26,052 bases of DNA. Source: Bacteroidales bacterium M7. Its GTDB lineage: Bacteria; Bacteroidota; Bacteroidia; Bacteroidales; Muribaculaceae. The notes beneath the pieces are model-generated. The model was not told where the DNA came from, searched no databases, and saw only the letters and a program-made list of their open reading frames with translations. Below are positions 1 through 7,095 of the stretch, one piece after another; position 1 is the first letter of the stretch; each line of letters starts with the position of its first letter. Made by a program: the position numbers and the translations under genes. The stretch covers positions 1-26,052 of the forward strand of contig LUJR01000042.1 of assembly GCA_001689515.1 (NCBI GenBank), written 5' to 3'.

Positions 1-14
1 TTTCATCACCCCAA

Positions 15-230
15 ATGTCCACATCGCCCAAAATAAGATACATAATCGCTGCAATAAGTGAGTTTGCATCAAAATTTGGACTGACATTTAAGCAAGCCAC
101 GAATTATCTCATAAGATTCAAAGGTCTCGACTTTCTTGAAAAGCACTATGAAATCGAGCATCAGTTGTCTTTTAATGACTGCGTGGATGACATGGCAGCT
201 GTCTGCAAACAAAACGGAGGTGCAATATGA
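15..230 (+). CDS. DUF3791 family small protein
   Basis: This is a 71-residue protein that I recognise as DUF3791-like. It is a short helical protein with the pattern YIIAAISEFASKFGL, then a central hydrophobic helix, then a FLEKHYEIEHQLS segment and an acidic C-terminus. Its stop codon overlaps the start of the next gene in an ATGA junction at 227-230, which suggests translational coupling. In Bacteroidales and Firmicutes such genes commonly sit directly before DUF3990 genes, as here. An antitoxin or immunity-type role for the pair is inference; no function is demonstrated by sequence. The frame is open to the window edge, so a start upstream of 15 cannot be excluded, though MSTSPK at 15 looks natural. 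Confidence 0.75.
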   Translation: MSTSPKIRYIIAAISEFASKFGLTFKQATNYLIRFKGLDFLEKHYEIEHQLSFNDCVDDMAAVCKQNGGAI

Positions 231-1085
231 TCAGGCTTTACCACGGCTCAAACACCGAGATAGACTCTATTGATCTGACAAAAGGACGCCCTTTCAAAGA
301 TTTCGGTCAAGGCTTCTACCTGACTGAACTTAAAGAACAGGCTATAAAAATGTCGTCCCGTACCGCAGACCGATACGGTGGCATCCCAATGCTGTTGAAT
401 CTGACAAAGACGATGATTCCAATATAAGAGGTACGTCGGAGACGTGCCAGCCGTGATTAACCCCATGCACGGAGCGTCAGCGAACGTACATGGGGTCAGA
501 TGATATGCTATTATGATCAACCTCGGAGAGGTTGGGGCATACCTGCGTTCGTGCACCGCCATTCTTGTTTTCCATTTTAAATCAATGACTTACACACATA
601 ATCATGCGTGCCACAACCTCTCCGAGGTTGATTCTACAGGAGCATCCAGTACCCCATGTACGTTCGCTGACGCTCCGTGCATGGGGTTACGCACAACTGG
701 CACGTCTCCGACGTGCCTCCTCTATTGGATTCATTGTTCATGCCCAGTTTCAACAGCATTGGGAGGCATCCCTACAGTGACGGAATTTGACTTTGATATT
801 GAACATGCATCGGATTCACTGAATATAAAGTTATTCGATTCACCAAACGAGGAATGGGCAAAATTCGTCATGAGAAACAGACGGATAGGAGCCAAGCTTC
901 ATGAACATGACTTTGACATTGTCATAGGACCTGTAGCCGATGACGATATAGCTTACCTGATCCGCAACTTTGAAAATGGCTTTATAGATATGAAGAGACT
1001 CCTGGAAGAGTTGCAATTCAAGCGTTTCACATCTCAATATTTTTTTCATTCGCCAGAATCTATCAAATTTTTGCATAAATGCTGA
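227..1085 (+). pseudogene. DUF3990 protein gene split by a MITE-like insertion
   Basis: The N-terminal part (227-383) encodes MIRLYHGSNTEI, then DFGQGFYLT, ending in DRYGG. The C-terminal part (769-1085) encodes IPTVTEFDFD, then EEWAKFVMRNRR and DFDIVIGPVADDD. These are consecutive parts of a DUF3990 protein. Removing 384-768 (a 381-bp element plus a 4-bp target duplicate GGCA) restores one frame of 157 residues, the usual family length. As it stands, translation from 227 runs into the element and stops at 427. The YHGS and GFYLT motifs resemble the NAD-binding core of ADP-ribosyltransferase folds, so an ART-like toxin is a reasonable guess, but that is inference. The stop codon lies inside the start of the following 75-residue gene. 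Confidence 0.85.
384..764. mobile_element. 381-bp MITE-like palindromic element
   Basis: This is a non-coding element with terminal inverted repeats TCCCAATGCTGTTGAA at 384-399 and its complement ending at 764. It is flanked by GGCA at 380-383 and 765-768, a 4-bp target-site duplication. The interior is a nested series of palindromes in mirror order: ACGTCGGAGACGT at 433-445 and 702-714; a 35-bp block starting CCCCATG at 461-495 and 652-686; CAACCTCGGAGAGGTTG at 518-534 with its partner at 614-630. About 80 bp (535-613) remain as the loop. It has no transposase gene, so it would need a transposase supplied in trans. The IS family is not identified. Confidence 0.85.
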
Positions 1086-1306
1086 CCCATAAACAAATAG
1101 ACTACATGAAAGAAGGTATCATTTCTGACATCATCGAATACATATCTTCAAAAACCAGTCAGTCTGTGCAAAACAGTCTGATGGACTTCGTCAATTCGGA
1201 GACCTACGCAAAGCTCGAAGACAATAATACGGGGCTCTACGCTGAGGGTTCTGGATATGTCTACTATTTATACGAACAAGAACGAGTTAACGGGAAATTT
1301 GCTTGA
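1079..1306 (+). CDS. 75-aa partner protein of the DUF3791/DUF3990 cassette
   Basis: This small acidic protein begins MLTHKQIDYMKEG and carries a conserved-looking tail with TGLYAEGSGYVYYLY. I do not recognise a named domain. Its ATG at 1079 lies in front of the TGA of the DUF3990 gene (ATGCTGA), so in the intact cassette it would be translationally coupled to DUF3990, as DUF3990 is to DUF3791. The unbroken tight spacing argues that the three genes form one functional unit. With DUF3990 interrupted, ribosomes now reach this start only after a premature stop upstream, so expression is probably reduced. The stop is at 1304-1306. The short length leaves some doubt. Confidence 0.65.
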   Translation: MLTHKQIDYMKEGIISDIIEYISSKTSQSVQNSLMDFVNSETYAKLEDNNTGLYAEGSGYVYYLYEQERVNGKFA

Positions 1307-1345
1307 TGAAGTCAAAGTCCAAATAAACAGCCAGGACATCACATC

Positions 1346-1843
1346 GTGAGGATACGCAAGGCTAATATAAAAGACATAGAGGTAATACTGGCACTCCTTG
1401 ACGAAGCCAGGGCGTTTCAGCGACAATCGGGCTTCCGTCAGTGGGAGGACGGCTATCCGGGACGCAGCGATGTGGAGAGGGACATCGACTGCGGGACGGC
1501 ATACGTATTCATCGACACAGACATGACAGCGGTGGGATATGTAGCTCTTTCATCATCTGACGAAGCCTACGAGCGCATAGGCGACATATGGGAGCATAGC
1601 GGAAGCTACGGGGTGGTACACCGCCTCGCATTGGGCGACTGCCTGAGAGGACAACACACCACCTCCACCCTGTTTTCACTCATCGAGCAGACATTCCGCA
1701 GCCTGGGGATCACAAGCATCCGCCTTGACACAGGCTCCGACAACAAGATCATGCAACACCTCATGGACAAATACGGCTACACCAGCCGCGGCATCCACCA
1801 ATTCCCCTGGGGACCACGCCTCGCCTACGAGAAACAGCTGTAG
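1346..1843 (+). CDS. GNAT family N-acetyltransferase
   Basis: This is a 165-residue protein with the GNAT fold pattern. The N-terminal β1-α1 is IRKANIKDIEVILALLDEA, and a mid-protein strand is GYVALSS. The acetyl-CoA binding region is VVHRLALGDCLRGQHTTSTLF (about residues 90-110), in which RGQHTT takes the place of the classical RGxGxG/A loop. The C-terminal part, IRLDTGSDN followed by KYGYTSRGI (about 125-150), is typical of motif B. The start is GTG at 1346; an in-frame TGA at 1307 and the lack of an ATG between leave no better choice. The substrate cannot be told from sequence. It lies 39 bp after the cassette and may be read from the same transcript. No terminator is visible after it. Confidence 0.9.
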   Translation: MRIRKANIKDIEVILALLDEARAFQRQSGFRQWEDGYPGRSDVERDIDCGTAYVFIDTDMTAVGYVALSSSDEAYERIGDIWEHSGSYGVVHRLALGDCLRGQHTTSTLFSLIEQTFRSLGITSIRLDTGSDNKIMQHLMDKYGYTSRGIHQFPWGPRLAYEKQL

Positions 1844-1912
1844 AGTCATATCGCCACCAGTCATTCTCAGTTGGAGCAAGTGCAGCCTGCAATGCAGAAC
1901 GCCCCGATTGGA

Positions 1913-2156
1913 GGGCTGCACCTACTACTGGTCAATCTTTTGCTGTTATGTAAGATGAATCGTAGAAGTGTAGGGACATGCCGTGGCATGTCCGCCCATC
2001 AGGCGTTGCATTTGCGAGTGCTGCTGAAAGCGGACATGCCACGGCATGTCCCTACAAGAGTTATAAGTGCTTTAGAATAGCAGATCGAGATAATCTCATC
2101 TCGTCAGACACACGCAGCAAAAGATTGACCAGCAGTAGGCTGTACCCTGGGCAGCC
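1913..2156. repeat. Nested inverted repeat: outer arms around a paired palindrome
   Basis: The outer arms are 1913-1945 and 2115-2156; they share the core CAGCAAAAGATTGACCAG with its complement, and the remainder (GTAGG, GGCTG) is degenerate. Inside lies a copy of the window's dispersed palindrome family: left arm 1971-1995 (starting TAGGGACATGCC) and right arm 2030-2054 (its exact complement, ending GGCATGTCCCTA). Each inner arm is itself a near palindrome around GCCGTGGC. This fills most of the 523-bp gene-free stretch after the acetyltransferase. I see no gene in it. Confidence 0.85.
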
Positions 2157-2202
2157 GATATTCAGAGATTGATTATCGTGTTGCCGGATGCCCAGTAGTG
2201 TA

Positions 2203-2215
2203 TCCCAATGCTGTT
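2203..2215 (+). repeat. Solitary copy of the MITE terminal repeat
   Basis: TCCCAATGCTGTT here is identical to the first 13 bases of the terminal repeat of the element at 384-764. No opposite end and none of the internal palindromes are found nearby. It is probably a relic end, or a target of the same transposase. Confidence 0.5.
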
Positions 2216-2254
2216 ACTTAACGATGTATTGTATCAAAGGAATAAGCATGTCGT

Positions 2255-2288
2255 AAGTCCCGAAGGGCACTAGTGGTCGGAGGGACTT
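2255..2288. repeat. Short inverted repeat
   Basis: AAGTCCC at 2255-2261 pairs with GGGACTT at 2282-2288 around a loop that contains the palindrome CACTAGTG. There is no T-tract on either strand, so a terminator role is not supported. The rest of 2216-2366 shows nothing recognisable. Confidence 0.5.
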
Positions 2289-2366
2289 CCACGGCATAAT
2301 CTATAGAATAAACCAGCAGACCAGAATCATCACTGGTGATCTATGCGGCATTTGAGAACCTTCGAA

Positions 2367-2972
2367 TCACTCGACTACCGAGAAGTCAAACACGCTGGAG
2401 TACGCCCCTACTCCATGGTCTGTAAACACAAAGCAATATTCGCCAGGAATAGCTTTTGTAATAGTGGCGTGATATATACCGTCAGCCGACAGCGTCACAT
2501 CAAATTCCAATTCAGAACTTTCTTTGATACCGACATCAGCCCCACCCCAAAGATTTACCGATGCAGTAGTTAATTCTCGGCGGTCTTTCTTTACCTCGAA
2601 CTTACACACCGCAAAATTGCGGATGGTATATTGGGGCTGAAACATATATAGAGTTGAAATGTATTGTACCGGAATCGGACCGAAAGCGAAAGTGATGGTG
2701 TCACCTACTTTAACGGTATTTGGCGAGGTCTTACCTTTGTAGAAATTTTTGTTTTTAACTTTTGCCGCGCCATAGGTCAAACCAGACAGGAACGCTCCTG
2801 AGCCGAGTTTCTGTTTATAATATTTTATAGGCTCGATGTTAGTAGTATCTCCAGCAGAAATGATACAGATTCCGACATTAAGATCGGGAGGCAGGATAGG
2901 TGCATCATGAAATTGAGCGCTAACGCCTATGCACCAAAGGACTACAATGATAGCTGAAATCAGTCTTTTCAT
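2367..2972 (-). CDS. Secreted protein of unknown function
   Basis: This 201-residue protein has a clear Sec signal peptide (MKRLISAIIVVLWCIGVSAQ, cleavage probably after VSA). I do not recognise a domain. The mature part has alternating β-type segments, for example KVGDTITFAFGPIPVQYIS, ELEFDVTLSADGIYHATI and GEYCFVFTD, which suggests a β-sandwich. A start two codons upstream (TTG at 2978) is possible, but the ATG at 2972 gives the cleaner signal peptide. It lies 95 bp downstream of another secreted protein on the same strand, and the two may be co-transcribed. The product is probably periplasmic or surface exposed. The predicted export is well supported; function is not. Confidence 0.8.
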   Translation of the reverse strand: MKRLISAIIVVLWCIGVSAQFHDAPILPPDLNVGICIISAGDTTNIEPIKYYKQKLGSGAFLSGLTYGAAKVKNKNFYKGKTSPNTVKVGDTITFAFGPIPVQYISTLYMFQPQYTIRNFAVCKFEVKKDRRELTTASVNLWGGADVGIKESSELEFDVTLSADGIYHATITKAIPGEYCFVFTDHGVGAYSSVFDFSVVE

Positions 2973-3067
2973 AATCAAAATGTTTTCACTGCGTCCATCA
3001 TGCGATAAATCACCGCGATGGATATGATTAGTATTTACTTAGAACATAATCATTATCAGCAGTCCTA

Positions 3068-3709
3068 TTATTTGGCATTGCCAGCAAGGTCGCTCAATTC
3101 AAAATAAAAGGTATAGCTGTATTCTATATCGTTTATGACCATGGGGAACTCTAAGCGCATCGTTTTTCCTATAAGATTAGGTGCGTGACTGTTCAAATCC
3201 TTGGCATTCTTATACACACATGGGAAAAGATAATTCTCTTGCCATCTGCCTACTGTGAAATAACCGCCCCTGTTAAATACGCAATTCTTTGATGGTACTA
3301 AAAAGTCATTCAGCTTTGCCATTTTCGGTATTATCGTTTTCAATTGCCCGCTGTTGCGTTCGTTGTATTTTGTGCCATTATGTATGACATTGCCGATTTC
3401 GCCCTCGGTATCAACGCATATAATTTTGTCCCAATCAATAGTCAATGGATAGTTGGTTTTATTTAATAGGATAAAACGGAATCTTATTCCGTCACATTTC
3501 CAGATAACCTGTATTCTGCTATCTTCATACTGCGAGCGCATAAGACCGTCAGCATCAGACGCTAATATTTTTATCGGATCTGCACCTACGCTGTCTGCCT
3601 GCAACATCTCGACACGTGTGATAGGAATAGAGTAGGTGGCAATTTTTGATGCATAAACAAAATTGGCACCAGCCATTATCAATACGAAAAACAACAAAAG
3701 CTTCTTCAT
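3068..3709 (-). CDS. Secreted protein of unknown function
   Basis: This is a 213-residue protein starting MKKLLLFFVLIMAGANFVYA, a standard Sec signal peptide with no lipobox cysteine. The mature part is β-rich, with IRFRFILLNKTNYPLTIDWDK followed by FLVPSKNCVF and ending YSYTFYFELSD, and resembles small immunoglobulin-like or DUF-type periplasmic proteins of Bacteroidales. No named family is recognised. The reading frame stays open for 86 further codons upstream (to 3967), but the signal peptide fixes the start at 3709. TATTTTTG lies just upstream of the start and fits the -7 consensus, but would give almost no leader. The neighbouring secreted protein follows at 2972. Confidence 0.8.
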   Translation of the reverse strand: MKKLLLFFVLIMAGANFVYASKIATYSIPITRVEMLQADSVGADPIKILASDADGLMRSQYEDSRIQVIWKCDGIRFRFILLNKTNYPLTIDWDKIICVDTEGEIGNVIHNGTKYNERNSGQLKTIIPKMAKLNDFLVPSKNCVFNRGGYFTVGRWQENYLFPCVYKNAKDLNSHAPNLIGKTMRLEFPMVINDIEYSYTFYFELSDLAGNAK

Positions 3710-4030
3710 GGAGTTGCAAAAATAATGATTATGTTGGATATTGTATGATATTACTTGATGTGTGGTGCAGAAGCACCTAATCTTTTCGAACGAGTAAACA
3801 GATATAAGTAAGACTGTCAGAGATTCGCCAAACTCATATACATCCAAAAGCAAATATACAACAGTTTTTCTTCTCAGACAAACAAGTGATGAAATAAAAA
3901 ACAGCAAAGAGACAGCATAGGGGTAGATAACCCATTCCCATTTGAGGAGACCATCCTGTGACCACATTGTAAGATAGATACAGCTTGAAGACCACGCGTC
4001 ACACTTTGTGCGCAGAACAAGCGCTTTGTG

Positions 4031-4070
4031 AAAATCAAAAATCCCTTGTAACTCAGGCAGTTACAAGGGA
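4031..4070 (-). terminator. Rho-independent terminator of tRNA-Leu
   Basis: TCCCTTGTAACT at 4042-4053 and its complement AGTTACAAGGGA at 4059-4070 form a 12-bp stem with a 5-nt loop. On the minus strand it is followed by a T-rich tract (4031-4041). It starts 8 bases after the 3' end of the tRNA. Confidence 0.88.
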
Positions 4071-4077
4071 CTTATTG

Positions 4078-4159
4078 TGCGCATGAAGGGACTCGAACCC
4101 CCACGTCCTGAGACATTAGATCCTAAGTCTAACGCGGCTACCAATTACGCCACATGCGC
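4078..4159 (-). tRNA. tRNA-Leu (anticodon TAG)
   Basis: The acceptor stem GCGCATG/CATGCGC pairs perfectly (4153-4159 with 4079-4085). The anticodon stem TTAGA/TCTAA holds the loop CTTAGGA, with anticodon TAG at 4123-4125. A long variable arm follows (TGTCTCAGGACGTG), as expected for a class II leucine tRNA, then the T-arm GGGGGTTCGAGTCCC. The discriminator is A and CCA is not encoded. The 82-nt length fits. Promoter and terminator are both visible, so this is a single-gene unit. Confidence 0.95.
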
Positions 4160-4182
4160 ATAGGGTGGATTGTCATGTGGTG

Positions 4183-4212
4183 CAAAGGTACGCATTTTTT
4201 CCCTATGGGCAA
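4183..4212 (-). promoter_or_regulatory. Promoter of tRNA-Leu
   Basis: On the minus strand TTG (4212-4210), a 19-base gap and TACCTTTG (4190-4183) match the Bacteroidetes -33/-7 promoter. The expected start of transcription falls about 15-18 bases before the mature tRNA 5' end. Confidence 0.85.
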
Positions 4213-4304
4213 AACATTTTTTAGAGTCGTCATGCTGATATTTTCGCATGCCTGTGGATTTGGAGGGTTGTAGTTTTGTGACAAATTACAAAACCGAAAC
4301 ACCG

Positions 4305-4790
4305 ATGACAACACACTCCGCACCTAAGCAACGCAAAACCAAGTGGAACCGCGCTGTATCCCAGAAGTTCTACCTCCACATCTGCCAACAGCTACATAGC
4401 GTATGCCAGCTGAGCGATGATATCAACGAGGACAAAGTGATCAAATGCATCGATGACTACATAGACACCGGCAGAGCCGGTGTAGACTTCACCGACACTG
4501 AGACTGTAGTGTTCACCTTGCTCCAACCGCTTATCGACAAGGCGATAGAGCGTTCTCGCCGTGCACGTGCCGCCGCTGCACGCCGCCGCCAATCACGAGA
4601 GGCTGCCGCATCAACCGATGCCGTCTCGCCCACCGCCAATCCGTCGGCAGCAGCTCCAGTGGCAGACCCCGTCATAATACGCGATGACAGACATGCCATG
4701 CGCCGCGCAGCCGCACGTGACCGTCGCCTCGCCAAGCATCAGAAACGCCTGGCACGCCGACAAGCCGTCCTCTCCAACGGGACGTCATGA
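4305..4790 (+). CDS. Hypothetical basic protein
   Basis: This is a 161-residue protein from the ATG at 4305 (MTTHSAPKQRK); the frame is open to an ATG at 4248, but TAGTTTTG at 4271-4278 could be a -7 box inside that extension. The N-terminal half is a helical domain (FYLHICQQLHSVCQL, then KCIDDYIDTG and FTLLQPLIDKAIE). Its layout recalls the small DUF6291-type domains of Bacteroidales, but I am not certain of that. The C-terminal half is very rich in Arg and Ala (RRARAAAARRRQ, later RRAAARDRR and KRLARRQ), with an Ala/Pro linker between. A nucleic-acid contact is plausible but unproven. It stands alone between the tRNA and the phosphohexomutase. Confidence 0.65.
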   Translation: MTTHSAPKQRKTKWNRAVSQKFYLHICQQLHSVCQLSDDINEDKVIKCIDDYIDTGRAGVDFTDTETVVFTLLQPLIDKAIERSRRARAAAARRRQSREAAASTDAVSPTANPSAAAPVADPVIIRDDRHAMRRAAARDRRLAKHQKRLARRQAVLSNGTS

Positions 4791-4830
4791 GCGTTTTAAT
4801 ATTGTTTCACACCCTGCGCAAGGGCTGGAT

Positions 4831-4861
4831 TTGGGAGTTTGGTTGTTAATACTTATATTTG
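4831..4861 (+). promoter_or_regulatory. Promoter of the phosphohexomutase gene
   Basis: TTG at 4831-4833, a 20-base gap and TATATTTG at 4854-4861 fit the Bacteroidetes consensus. This predicts a leader of about 45 bases before the ATG at 4912. Confidence 0.8.
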
Positions 4862-4911
4862 CTATTCCCTAAAATTCGGAAGTAACAATATTAATCATAA
4901 AAGATACAGAC

Positions 4912-6663
4912 ATGGACAACCAGGAACTTATCAAGCAGGTGACAGCCAAAGCCGAAGCTTGGCTGACCGATGCATATGACGAAACCACACGCGCTGAGGT
5001 GCGCCGCATGCTCGATGCGACCGACAAGACCGAGCTGATCGAATCGTTCTACAAAGACCTTGAATTCGGCACAGGCGGTCTGCGCGGCATCATGGGAGCC
5101 GGTACCAACCGCATGAACATCTACACCGTGGGCGCAGCCACACAGGGTCTCGCCAACTACCTCAAGGAGGCATTCGTTGACGAACCTGAAATCAAGGTGG
5201 TAGTGGGACACGACGTGCGCAACAACAGCCGCAAATTTGCCGAAATCGTAGCCGATATCTTCTCTGCCAACGGCATCAAGGTGTATCTGTTTGACAGTTT
5301 CCGCCCCACACCCGAGCTCTCATTTGCCATCCGCCATCTCGGATGCCAGAGCGGCGTGAACATCACCGCCAGCCACAACCCCAAGGAATACAACGGTTAC
5401 AAAGCCTACTGGGCTGACGGAGCTCAGATCATCGCTCCCCACGACGTCAACATCATCAACAACGTTGAGAAAATCAAGAGCGTCAACGACATCAAATTCA
5501 AGGGCAACCCCGCCAACATCCAGATTATCGGTGACGATATCGACCAGGCATTCCTCACAGCCATCAAGGGTCTCTCGCTCAGCCCCGAAGCCATCAAGAA
5601 CAATGCCGATCTCAAAATCGTCTACACCCCTATACATGGCACCGGCGTAAAACTCATCCCCGACTCCCTCCGCAACTACGGCTTCAAGAACATCATCCAC
5701 GTGCCCGAGCAGGATGTGCCCAGCGGAGACTTCCCCACCGTAGAGTCACCCAACCCCGAGGTGCCTTCAGCCATGGCAATGGCTATAGCCAAAGCCAAGG
5801 AAGTAGGCGCCGACCTGGTCATGGCATCTGACCCCGACGCTGACCGCATCGGAGCCGTGATCCGCGACAACAAGGGCGAATACGTGCTCATCAACGGCAA
5901 CCAGATCGTGATGATACTCCTTAACTATATCATCACACGCAACATAGAGCTTGGCCGCATCAAGGGCAACGAGTATATCGTCAAGACCATTGTCACCACC
6001 GAAGCCATCAAAGCCATCGCCGATGCCAACAACATACCCATGTATGACTGCTACACCGGTTTCAAGTGGATCGCATCGGTAATCCGTGACCATGAAGGCA
6101 CAGGCCGCTACCTCGGCGGCGGCGAAGAGAGCTACGGCTTCCTCGCCGAAGACTTCGCCCGTGACAAGGATGCCGTTTCTGCCATCTCCCTCATGGCTGA
6201 GGCATGCGCATGGGCTAAGGACAAGGGCATGGACTTCCTCCAGATGCTCCAGGACATCTACATCAAATACGGTTTCTCACGCGAAGCCGGCATCTCGGTA
6301 GTGCGCAAAGGCAAGACCGGTGCCGAGGAAATCGTGGCGATGATGAAGAATTTCCGCGAAAACCCACCCAAACAGCTCGGTGGCAGCCCCGTCATCGAGG
6401 TCAAGGACTACGACAGTCTCAACCTCACCGACATGCGCACCGGCAATGTCAGCAAACTCGATATGCCCACCACCTCCAACGTGCTCCAGTACTTCACCGA
6501 GGACGGCTCCAAGGTATCAGTGCGTCCCTCAGGCACAGAGCCTAAGATCAAGTTCTACATCGAAGTCCGCGGCAAGATGGCATCGGCAGCCGACTACGAC
6601 CGCGCCATCAGCGAAGCCGACAACAAGATCGAAGCCGTAAAGCGCGACCTCGGCATCGCCTAA
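4912..6663 (+). CDS. Phosphoglucomutase/phosphomannomutase family (α-D-phosphohexomutase)
   Basis: This 583-residue cytosolic enzyme interconverts hexose 1- and 6-phosphates, linking glycolysis to glycogen and sugar-nucleotide synthesis. All four family signatures are present in order. The phosphoserine loop TASHNP has its active serine at S154. The metal loop DPDADR is at 307-312 (D307, D309, D311). The sugar-binding loop GEES is at 404-407. The phosphate-binding loop RPSGTEPK is at 538-545. Length and sequence fit the longer bacterial PgcA-type group, so phosphoglucomutase is more likely than phosphomannomutase, but specificity cannot be fixed from sequence. It is a single-gene unit with its own promoter upstream and a string of hairpins downstream. 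Confidence 0.95.
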   Translation: MDNQELIKQVTAKAEAWLTDAYDETTRAEVRRMLDATDKTELIESFYKDLEFGTGGLRGIMGAGTNRMNIYTVGAATQGLANYLKEAFVDEPEIKVVVGHDVRNNSRKFAEIVADIFSANGIKVYLFDSFRPTPELSFAIRHLGCQSGVNITASHNPKEYNGYKAYWADGAQIIAPHDVNIINNVEKIKSVNDIKFKGNPANIQIIGDDIDQAFLTAIKGLSLSPEAIKNNADLKIVYTPIHGTGVKLIPDSLRNYGFKNIIHVPEQDVPSGDFPTVESPNPEVPSAMAMAIAKAKEVGADLVMASDPDADRIGAVIRDNKGEYVLINGNQIVMILLNYIITRNIELGRIKGNEYIVKTIVTTEAIKAIADANNIPMYDCYTGFKWIASVIRDHEGTGRYLGGGEESYGFLAEDFARDKDAVSAISLMAEACAWAKDKGMDFLQMLQDIYIKYGFSREAGISVVRKGKTGAEEIVAMMKNFRENPPKQLGGSPVIEVKDYDSLNLTDMRTGNVSKLDMPTTSNVLQYFTEDGSKVSVRPSGTEPKIKFYIEVRGKMASAADYDRAISEADNKIEAVKRDLGIA

Positions 6664-6672
6664 GCCAATGAG

Positions 6673-6693
6673 TAGGGACGCGCCGCGTCCCTA
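6673..6693. repeat. Palindrome of the TAGGGACGCG family
   Basis: TAGGGACGCG and CGCGTCCCTA form a perfect inverted repeat with a one-base centre, 10 bases after the phosphohexomutase stop. A related copy lies at 16147-16169. It could fold at the 3' end of the transcript but lacks a T-tract. Confidence 0.8.
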
Positions 6694-6722
6694 TGCTACC
6701 AAACTAAGCAAAACAACTCCGA

Positions 6723-6787
6723 AGACCCAGTATGGGTCTCACATATTAGACATGGGTCATACAAACCTAAGGTTTGTATGACCCATG
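6723..6787. repeat. Two adjacent hairpins, one with perfect 18-bp arms
   Basis: AGACCCA/TGGGTCT forms a short hairpin at 6723-6739. It is followed by a perfect 18-bp inverted repeat with a single-base centre at 6751-6787; the left arm begins CATGGGTCATACAAACC. The inner TGGGTC motif recurs in both hairpins, so they may share an origin. No open frame is involved. Confidence 0.85.
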
Positions 6788-6807
6788 TTGATTCCTCCCC
6801 CATATCC

Positions 6808-6861
6808 GCCTCTGTAGGAGGCGCACAGCCTATATGGTATATGGGTGCCTCTTACAGAGGC
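6808..6861. repeat. Inverted repeat with GCCTCTGTAGGAGGC arms
   Basis: The left arm at 6808-6826 and the right arm at 6845-6861 pair with one gap and one mismatch; the spacer is about 18 bp. The left arm also forms a small hairpin by itself (GCCTC/GAGGC). This is a third unrelated hairpin within 200 bp. Confidence 0.75.
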
Positions 6862-6927
6862 AATTATAATGATAAGAGCAGCCATGGTCAATCTTAATCA
6901 GATAATGTAGGAAAAATCGCAATAGTG

Positions 6928-7012
6928 TAGGGACATGCCATGGCATGTCAACCCAACAAGCGTGATAATTGCAAAAACTACGGATTGCTGACATGCCATG
7001 GCATGTCCCTAC
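6928..7012. repeat. Paired palindrome, GGGACATGCC family (copy 2)
   Basis: The left arm is 6928-6950 (TAGGGACATGCCATGGCATG then TCA). The right arm is 6989-7012 (TGACATGCCATGG through TCCCTA). The arms are exact complements around a 38-bp spacer, and each is palindromic at its CCATGG centre. It belongs to the same family as 1971-2054, 9078-9155 and 21333-21403. Confidence 0.9.
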
Positions 7013-7095
7013 ACCCGGGCACCACTAATATAATATGATGGGAGCCGCCATGCGATTATGTTGTTGCATCGCGGTTCTCGTCGTATTCCATCATC

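Noticed and set aside
513..768. First part of a 190-residue open frame that continues into DUF3990
   Set aside because: It is the MITE read in frame with the C-terminal half of the gene. The first 85 residues are palindrome sequence with no protein similarity.
3707..3724. TATTTTTG just before the secreted protein start as a promoter
   Set aside because: It would place the transcript start at or inside the ATG, and there is no TTG at the right distance.
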